Part shown: in pieces, positions 24,336 through 29,589 of the stretch
Layout: every line of letters begins with the position of its first letter
How positions within the stretch are numbered: the stretch's first letter is position 1
Source of the DNA: CBDBJK01 sp965206395
GTDB lineage: Bacteria > Chloroflexota > Dehalococcoidia > Lucifugimonadales > CATOSD01
DNA: 29,589 nucleotides
NCBI GenBank assembly: GCA_965206395.1
Contig: CBDBJK010000017.1
Span: 1-29,589, forward strand
Reading direction: 5' to 3'
Position numbers and translations under genes: made by a program
Notes under the pieces: model-generated
What the model saw: the letters and a program-made list of their open reading frames with translations, nothing else
What the model was told of the DNA's origin: nothing
Databases searched by the model: none

Positions 24336-26204
24336 CTACGAAAACTTGGACTTGAATGGAACCTTCTCCATCTCGAAGGTATCGGCCTCTCTATCGTACT
24401 TGGAAGTGACGAACACCTTCCAGTTCTCGTCGTCGAGACCGGGGTAATCGCCGCGATAGTAGTATCCGGGCCAGCGAGTTTCCTTCCTGAACAGCAAGTG
24501 CTGTAGGTGCGCCTCCGAGCAGCGCAGCCTATCGATGACCTCCCAGCACCTCAGTAGTTCGTGGAGGTCTCTCGCGCCCAGCTTGGGCACGTCTTCCCAC
24601 ATCATCTTGATGTGCTCAAGCCCACGCTGCAGTATCGGCTCGTTGACCATGTAGCCAGAACCCCAGCCACCGCCGTACTCGTCCATGATCTTCTGAAGCC
24701 TGAGCAGCGCCTGCTTGTGAAGCAGATAATTGGGATTGATCTCGTCGCGTGTGGTGCGATCCTTGAACTCGTCGAAGTGGAGCAGGGGCCTCCACAGGTC
24801 TTGCTTGATCTCCTCCAACCTGGATTCGCTAATACCTGGATGGTTGGGATGATCGTAAACGTAGTTCGCGGCTCCCTTGGCGGCAAGTCTTCCCTCGGTG
24901 TAAGAGCCGGATGAGAACTTGTGGGCTGACCCGCCAACGCCGTCTCCGGCGGCAAAGAGGCCGTTGACAGTTGTCATCCGGTTGTAGCCCCAGAAGTATT
25001 CGGAGGGAGAGGCGTCTTCTGGCCCGCTGACCCATGCGCCGGAAGTGCCAGCGTGGGAACCCATGAGATATGGCTCGGTCAGCACAAGCTCGGAGTCTGT
25101 CTTCGCCGGATCGATGTTGTTGGACGCCCACAGCAGCGCCTGGGAGATGGTCATGTCTAGGAAGTCTTCCCACGCGTCGCTCTCTACTTCGCGCTTCTTG
25201 GCGGCGTCTGCGCCCTCCATCATCTTCTGGAGGGCCTCGGCGGTGCGCATGTAGATAGGCCCCTTGCCCTCCTGAATGTCGCGCAGCATGAGGTGATTTC
25301 TCAGAGGCGTTGGCATTGGGGCAGAGCTTGCGTAGGGTTCCCAAGGGGCAAGCTCGTGACGCCGTTCCTGCTCGTACTCCCCCCCGAAGGCGTTGGTCGC
25401 CTTGGACTTGAACATGAGGAAGTACATCCCCACCGGGCCGTATCCATCCTTGAAACGGGTCTGGACTATCCGATGCTCTAGCTGGGTCATCTTGGCACCG
25501 GCGTTTATCATGAGGTTGTACACGGAGCCGGTGTTGAACACCGTGTACCAGGCTCTGCCGAGGCCCTCGCCGACCGCGTGAGGCCGCCACATGTTGACGG
25601 CTCCGCCTGCCGTGCAGATAACGGCCTTGGCCTTGAATACGTAAATCACATTGTCGCGCACGCTGAAGCCGACTGCGCCGGTGACGGTGTTGGGATCGTC
25701 AGGGTCGCTCAAGAGGTGAGAGACGAAAACGCGTTCGTACAGGTTACCTTCGCCGATAGCCTCCTTTGCGGCCTCCGCTACGATGGGCTTGTATGACTCG
25801 CCATGGATCATGATCTGCCAGCGACCCTCGCGCACGTAACGGCCATCCTCGCCCTTGAAGAAGGGTAGTCCCCAGTCCTCGAACATGTGCACTGTGGCGT
25901 CAACGTGGCGGGCGATGTCGTAGGTAAGGTCTTCGCGAGACAGCCCCAGCGTCTCGTTGCGGACGTAGTCGACAAAGTCCTCGGGCTTGTTCTCGCCCCA
26001 CTTCATGCCCATGTACATGTTGATGGCTGAGAGTCCCATCGCCACCGCGCCGCTTCGCTCGATGACTGCCTTCTCGACCAGCACGACTCGGAGGTTTTTG
26101 GTCTTGGCCCAGTGCGCGGCTTCGTAGGCGGCTCCACAACCAGACATGCCACCGCCGACTACCAGAATGTCGCATTCAACAATTTCTGTTTTTGGCTCAC
26201 TCAT
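24336..26204 (-). CDS. aprA: Adenylylsulfate reductase alpha subunit AprA
   Basis: 622-aa FAD subunit that reduces APS to sulfite plus AMP, or the reverse. FAD binding is at DILVVGGGMSGCGAAYEAAH (about 12-31), with AVAMGLSAINMYMG near residue 55. MGSHAGTSGAWVSGPEDASP and YNRMTTVNGLFAAGDGVGG (about 388-425) match the substrate and FAD-closing region, followed by HKFSSGSYTEGRLAAKGA. Length is that of the family. It lies after aprB (172 bp, including a repeat) and before qmoA (18 bp). Whether it works as reductase or as sulfite oxidiser cannot be told from the sequence alone; tree placement of AprA would decide. Confidence 0.95.
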   Translation of the reverse strand: MSEPKTEIVECDILVVGGGMSGCGAAYEAAHWAKTKNLRVVLVEKAVIERSGAVAMGLSAINMYMGMKWGENKPEDFVDYVRNETLGLSREDLTYDIARHVDATVHMFEDWGLPFFKGEDGRYVREGRWQIMIHGESYKPIVAEAAKEAIGEGNLYERVFVSHLLSDPDDPNTVTGAVGFSVRDNVIYVFKAKAVICTAGGAVNMWRPHAVGEGLGRAWYTVFNTGSVYNLMINAGAKMTQLEHRIVQTRFKDGYGPVGMYFLMFKSKATNAFGGEYEQERRHELAPWEPYASSAPMPTPLRNHLMLRDIQEGKGPIYMRTAEALQKMMEGADAAKKREVESDAWEDFLDMTISQALLWASNNIDPAKTDSELVLTEPYLMGSHAGTSGAWVSGPEDASPSEYFWGYNRMTTVNGLFAAGDGVGGSAHKFSSGSYTEGRLAAKGAANYVYDHPNHPGISESRLEEIKQDLWRPLLHFDEFKDRTTRDEINPNYLLHKQALLRLQKIMDEYGGGWGSGYMVNEPILQRGLEHIKMMWEDVPKLGARDLHELLRCWEVIDRLRCSEAHLQHLLFRKETRWPGYYYRGDYPGLDDENWKVFVTSKYDREADTFEMEKVPFKSKFS

Positions 26205-26279
26205 TCTCTTTCAATCCTTCTGTCATATTTCATGGCTAAGACGTGGCAAAATGTACAATCCGTTTTTGATGAGTGCGAA

Positions 26280-26364
26280 TCACCCTCATCCCTCCGCAGA
26301 GGCGGAGTCCGAAGATGTTCTATCTAAGGAGTCGGACAACCTTCTCCCTTGACGGGAGAAGGGG
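26280..26364. repeat. REP-like repeat R3 between aprB and aprA
   Basis: CACCCTCATCC opens the segment and CCTTCTCCC (26339-26347)/GGGAGAAGG (26354-26362) closes it, as in R1 and R2. The middle differs (CCTCCGCAGAGGCGGAGTCC has its own short stem). It lies in the aprB-aprA gap. Confidence 0.65.
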
Positions 26365-26376
26365 TGGCTCGTGTTT

Positions 26377-26823
26377 CTAGCTGCCGGGTGAAGGAAGATT
26401 GTCGACGCCGAGATAATGGTCTTCGGCTGCCATTCCCTGGTGCTTCAAGTCCGACTCTTGCGGATCCGTCGCGTGTTCGTGAGCAACGATAGTGCCCCAG
26501 GGCGTTGTCCTGATGGGAAACCTGAAACGCTTTATCGTGTCGTCTCGGAACTTGAGCGCCCACATTATGGAGTCCGTGCCTCTCAGTGGCGTTGCGGTGG
26601 CTCCCATCGGCATCACGTCGGCGTAGCCTCTCAAGTCGATGGCCGACTGCGGGCAGACCTTTACGCATGAGTAGCATTCCCAACATGCGTCGGGTTCCTG
26701 GTTGAAGCCCTTGCCGATTTCAACGTCGAGCTTCATCAGGTCGGCGGGGCATATGTACATGCACGCTGGCCTTGCGAGCGCTCTACAACCGTCGCACTTG
26801 TTCGGGTCTACAAAAGTGGGCAT
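26377..26823 (-). CDS. aprB: Adenylylsulfate reductase beta subunit AprB
   Basis: 148-aa ferredoxin-like subunit of adenylylsulfate reductase that brings electrons to AprA. Two [4Fe-4S] motifs are CDGCRALARPACMYICP (with the family's insertion) and CWECYSCVKVCP (about 10-26 and 47-58). RFPIRTTPWGTI and the C-terminal tail that wraps AprA follow. AGGTGA lies 6 bases before ATG 26823. It is the first gene of the apr-qmo unit. Upstream are a hairpin with a T-rich tract and the mobile-element region, so the promoter lies within 26824-27081 or has been replaced by the insertions. Confidence 0.95.
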   Translation of the reverse strand: MPTFVDPNKCDGCRALARPACMYICPADLMKLDVEIGKGFNQEPDACWECYSCVKVCPQSAIDLRGYADVMPMGATATPLRGTDSIMWALKFRDDTIKRFRFPIRTTPWGTIVAHEHATDPQESDLKHQGMAAEDHYLGVDNLPSPGS

Positions 26824-26848
26824 TCCATCACCTCGAATAAAATATCCT

Positions 26849-26886
26849 TGAATAAAATAAAAATGGCATTACGAACGCAATGCCAT
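26849..26886 (-). terminator. Terminator-like hairpin in the aprB leader
   Basis: On the minus strand ATGGCATT (26886-26879) pairs perfectly with AATGCCAT (26870-26863), and TTTTTATTTTATTC follows (26862-26849). It stands 40 bases before the aprB start. It may end transcripts from the mobile-element region or, if the promoter is further upstream, act as an attenuator of the apr-qmo operon. Confidence 0.5.
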
Positions 26887-27113
26887 CAAATTAGATGAAT
26901 CAAAAGTGAACTTGAACACAAACATGAGCAGGTGCACATATGTTAAGAGTTTCTCCCGGGTCACTTCGTCAAGCCGTCTTCTACATTATGACAATCAATT
27001 GAAAGTAGTAGCAGCTCAAGCCGTAGTATAATAGCACAATCTGCAGGGCTTGTCGTGTATAGTCAATAACAGCGTCATCTAGGTTGTGTTGACATTTGGT
27101 GCATAATGGATAC

Positions 27114-27896
27114 ATGTCAACGACTGAATTACGCAATGAACAATGGTCGAAAATCCTTGAATTTCTGCGCTCATGCCCAGACCTCTACGTTGGAGAGGAG
27201 GACGATTGCAGGCGCTACGTCGAGGCCATCCTGTGGATGGCACGAAGTGGTGCTCCTTGGAGACTGCTGCCTGAGCACTACGGTCACTGGAACAGCGTAT
27301 ATAAGCGCTTCGCACGCTGGTGTGAAAAGGGTGTATGGGAACGAATGCATCAGCATTTTGTGCAAGACCCCGATATGGAGCATGTCATCATTGATAGCAC
27401 TGTGATAGCACTGTGATAGCACTGTGGTTCGCGCTCATCCCTGTGCTGCTGGAGCCTCCAAAAAAACGGTGGCCAATCGGCCCAAGCTCTTGGCCGGAGC
27501 CGAGGCGGGTTCAGTACCAAGATCCACGTGAGCGTGGATGGATTGGGCAACCCGTTGCGCTTTGAGCTCACAGCAGGTCAACGTCACGACATCACCCAGG
27601 CACAGGCATTGATTGCTGATTTCGAAACCGAGCATGTGATTGCTGATAAGGGATACGATTCGATGGATTTTCTCCAATGCATCCTGGGCAGGGGCGCGTT
27701 ACCTGTGATTCCACCTCGGTCAAATCGAAAGACGCCACGAGAGTATGATGAGTACCTTTACCGAGAGCGCCACCTTGTGGAGTGTTTCATCAACAAGATC
27801 AAGCACTACTGGCATATCTTCTCTCGCTTTGACAAGCTGTCATCGCGTTTCCTGGGATTCTTGAACTTCGTCGGTGCTCTCATATGGCTCAGATGA
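27114..27896 (+). pseudogene. IS427-group transposase, broken by tandem repeat expansion
   Basis: The first frame has EAILWMARSGAPWRLLPEHY and HVIIDST (first Asp), then a TGA created by the repeat. The second frame has GGFSTKIHVSVDGLGNPLRF, VIADKGYDSM (second Asp) and YRERHLVECFINKIKH (Glu). Two recoding points meet here. One is a run of seven A (27460-27466), where a -1 shift leads into KKNGGQSAQALGRSRGG and which is the usual site in this group. The other is the 22 extra bases at 27392-27424, which shift the frame and introduce the stop. Without those 22 bases the reading DSTVVRAHPCAAGA would be continuous up to the A7 run. ATG 27114 is the best start; the TTG at 27096 is in the terminal repeat. 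Confidence 0.85.
27392..27424 (+). repeat. Triple tandem 11-bp repeat inside the transposase gene
   Basis: TGATAGCACTG occurs three times in a row (27392-27402, 27403-27413, 27414-27424). The reading of the family (IIDSTVVRAH) needs one copy, so two were added. This gives +22 bases, a frameshift and a TGA. Confidence 0.9.
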
Positions 27897-28129
27897 AATG
27901 TCAACACAACCTAGTGCCTCCAGGGTGTGTGCTTTGATCTTTCGCAGCCACGCCTTCACTTTTGACCAGCATTCCTCAATAGGCGAATAATCGGGTGAAT
28001 ACGGCGTAGATAAATCAAAGAGGCTCCTCGACTCTCAATGGCTTCCTCTGTCGTAGGACTCCACGATCTTCTGGCGTAGGTCTCTAAAGATTATGCTTTC
28101 ATCCCTGAAAGTTAACATAACCTTACATG

Positions 28130-28453
28130 ACATGCGACTCAAATCCGCTGCATATACGAAGCCAGTACCCAGACTCGAAAGCCTACATCTTCTACGTCGA
28201 AATTCGAGCGTCCGGTTCCTACGAGGATTTCTACCGAAAGGTCGAGGACGACGTGCAAGTCACGTTCATAAAGGGAAAGGTCGCCAGCGTCGAAGAGGAG
28301 CCGGGAACGCGGAACCTGATCGTTGTGGCAGACGACATGATTAACGGACACAAGGTACGCGTGAACGTCGACATGGTGGTGCCTGCTACCGGCATGGTTC
28401 CAAACACTGTCGACACAAAGATACACGGCCTGGACGTGGACTATGATGAGCTT
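28130..28453 (+). pseudogene. Fragment of a second, diverged qmoA copy
   Basis: From about 28154 the plus strand encodes IRSQYPDSKAYIFYVEIRAS, FYRKVEDDVQVTFIKGKVAS and VNVDMVVPATGMVPNTVDTK, matching QmoA residues about 284-386 of the intact gene. Over the 255 bases compared I count about 24 differences (roughly 91% identity), mostly in third codon positions. Before that LK-A-A-Y residues suggest homology continuing in another frame. After DELG the match ends abruptly. No cysteine motif is included and the strand is opposite to the operon, so it is not functional. Confidence 0.85.
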
Positions 28454-28518
28454 GGGCCCACCGCTATATGGCATTACCATCGATGTGGGCAACCGATCTC
28501 TGGTTCAGGCGTAATTAC

Positions 28519-28551
28519 CAGGGGCACTCCCTCATTGGCGGAGTGCCCCTG
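28519..28551. terminator. Perfect palindrome, likely transcription terminator or mobile-element relic
   Basis: CAGGGGCACTCC (28519-28530) pairs perfectly over 12 bp with GGAGTGCCCCTG (28540-28551) with a 9-base loop. It lies between the plus-strand qmoA fragment and the end of the minus-strand crotonase gene. No T run follows on either strand. Confidence 0.5.
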
Positions 28552-28584
28552 AAATGAAACACGATTGCGGATTGTTAGGAACTA

Positions 28585-29367
28585 CTACCTGCCCTTGAAT
28601 ACGGGCTTGCGCTTCTCGGCGAAGGCTTTCAGACCTTCAACCGAGTCCTCGTTGCCGCGCATCTGCTGGTTGACCTTGGATGCGTTCTTCAGCCTTTCGC
28701 CAAAGTCAGGGAATGAGCGGCCTGTGATCGCGGCCTCTTTGATTGACCGCACCGCCAGCGGCGCGCAGTTTTCGACGATACCCCGAACCATCTCCTCAGC
28801 CCGTTCCACTGCCTTGCCTTCGGGAACCACTTCCTGAACGAGGCCAATGCGATAGGCTTCCTGGGCGTCGCAGAACTCTCCTGTGAAAAGAAACTTGAAG
28901 GCAGAGCCTAGCGGCACGTAGTGGGCCAGTATGGTGGGGCCGCTCATGGAGGCGATGCCTCGCTTGACCTGCGGCCAGCCGAACTGTGCGTTCTCCGAGG
29001 CGATCCGAATGTCGCTAAGGAGCGCGATACCACCGCCTTGGGCCAGAGCGTAGCCATTGATGGCTGCGATGATGGGCTTGTACACCTGGCTGATGAAGTG
29101 GTAAAGGTTATCGGTGTTGCCACGCGGCTTGCTTGGAGTCTCTTCCTCTGGCTCTTCTCTGCCCATGACCAGGTCGTGGCCCGTGGAGAACGCACGGCCT
29201 GCGCCTGTGACGATCGCCGCCCAGATGTCGGGGTTTGTCTTTACTTCGTTAAAGGTGTCAAAGAGGTCGCCAATCATCTCGTTGTTGATGGCGTTAAGTT
29301 TCTCCGGTCGATTCAGGGTCAAGTAAGCTACCCTGTCCCGAACTTCAAATAGGACTGCGTTTGCCAT
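28585..29367 (-). CDS. Enoyl-CoA hydratase/isomerase (crotonase) family protein
   Basis: 260-aa cytoplasmic enzyme acting on a CoA thioester. VAYLTLNRPEKLNAINNEMI (about 12-31) is the family start, GAGRAFSTGHDL and INGYALAQGGGIALLSDIRI (about 103-122) form the oxyanion hole, and FGWPQVKRGIAS follows. In true hydratases the last motif is P-E with a catalytic Glu; here it is P-Q, so hydration may be lost and isomerase, hydrolase or other crotonase chemistry is possible. AAGGAGGA lies 5 bases before ATG 29367; the longer frame from 29418 adds 17 residues unlike the family. The only neighbours are mobile-element debris. Confidence 0.88.
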   Translation of the reverse strand: MANAVLFEVRDRVAYLTLNRPEKLNAINNEMIGDLFDTFNEVKTNPDIWAAIVTGAGRAFSTGHDLVMGREEPEEETPSKPRGNTDNLYHFISQVYKPIIAAINGYALAQGGGIALLSDIRIASENAQFGWPQVKRGIASMSGPTILAHYVPLGSAFKFLFTGEFCDAQEAYRIGLVQEVVPEGKAVERAEEMVRGIVENCAPLAVRSIKEAAITGRSFPDFGERLKNASKVNQQMRGNEDSVEGLKAFAEKRKPVFKGR

Positions 29368-29589
29368 GATGTTCCTCCTTTTTTCTTGCCAGTGTGTTGC
29401 CAGACGCCTCGTCAACATTGAGTTTCTTCTTCGCAGTGATTTTCAGAACTCCCTATCAATTCCTGAAAAAGAAATCTCTCCACAGCCGCTATATTACTCC
29501 GCGCTCGTTGCGTGGTCAATTGCCATCGCTACTGCGCGACCAAGCTGTCGTCTACAGGCACAGCGTGTCCAATGACGAACTGGGAATTT
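29368..29589. other. Right edge, no gene recognised
   Basis: Beyond the Shine-Dalgarno of the crotonase gene I see only promoter-scale sequence and no supported gene or repeat up to the end of the window. Confidence 0.4.

Larger units (their letters stand above)
27082..27911 (+). mobile_element. IS5-family, IS427-group insertion sequence (830 bp)
   Basis: The terminal inverted repeats GGTTGTGTTGACATTT (27082-27097) and AAATGTCAACACAACC (27896-27911) match over 16 bp. TA stands on both sides (27080-27081, 27912-27913) as target duplication. It is inserted in an IS630 remnant. The transposase is broken by an 11-bp tandem repeat (27392-27424). Confidence 0.9.
26985..28091 (-). pseudogene. Internally deleted IS630-family transposase, interrupted by an IS427-group element
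   Basis: On the minus strand IFRDLRQKIVESYDRGSH (from 28091) is an IS630 N-terminal start, followed by a TGA. In the same frame TPYSPDYSPIEECWSKVKAW is the C-terminal catalytic block (with the DDE glutamate). The middle of the gene (about 250 codons) is missing. Further on, KIKAHTLEAL ends at the nested element. After excising 27082-27911 and one TA it continues LDDAVIDYTRQALQIV in frame on the other side, then degenerates. Different IS630 lineage from the two intact copies. Confidence 0.75.

Noticed and set aside
19494..26823. Calling the host a sulfate reducer
   Set aside because: apr and qmo alone do not set the direction, and sat and dsr are not in the window.
27082..27911. Outward promoter in the terminal repeat (TTGACA at 27089)
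   Set aside because: The TTGACA in each end points inward and the nearest -10-like word is too close to form a standard promoter.

Overview
The window looks like a metagenome-type chromosomal segment from a Chloroflexota-like bacterium. The pointers are Thr/Pro-rich (TPSPT-type) linkers in secreted proteins, CSLREA and cohesin-like surface proteins, an aprBA-qmoABC sulfur module and a heavy load of insertion sequences. The phylum is an inference; there is no rRNA or other marker gene here, and I found no tRNA or CRISPR array.

Layout. 1-4551: a DAO-type flavin oxidoreductase, a secreted ComEC-like metallo-hydrolase lipoprotein, a decaying cohesin-like surface protein on the minus strand and a small ABM-like protein. 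4747-6888: a secreted, C-terminally anchored surface protein cut in two by a 1249-bp IS630 element; removing the element with one TA rejoins the two halves in frame. 6869-10309: TfoX-like protein, a frameshifted short-chain dehydrogenase whose 3' end lies beside a strange 'stretched' second copy of itself, and a complete IS5 element with TTAG target duplications. 10457-14889: a carboxymuconolactone-decarboxylase-like protein, a 597-aa CSLREA surface protein and an unrecognised 618-aa membrane protein with three tandem repeats. 14943-16189: a second, inverted IS630 copy carrying a 2-bp deletion. 16293-19397: a deiodinase-like selenoprotein with an in-frame UGA and a fitting bacterial SECIS hairpin, a methyltransferase, a RidA-like protein and a nitrilase-family hydrolase. 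19494-26823 (minus): qmoC, qmoB, qmoA, aprA, aprB, transcribed aprB to qmoC. 26985-28551: a mobile-element graveyard with an 830-bp IS427-group element nested in an internally deleted IS630 transposase, plus a fragment of a second, diverged qmoA. 28585-29367: a crotonase-family protein.

How it works together. AprBA interconverts APS and sulfite plus AMP. QmoABC links it electronically to the membrane quinone pool. No sat or dsr gene lies in the window, so direction (sulfite oxidation or sulfate reduction) is open. The most interesting items are the selenoprotein, the apr-qmo module with its REP-like spacers and the second qmoA fragment, the stretched repeat in the SDR gene, and the exact history that can be read from the insertion sequences.
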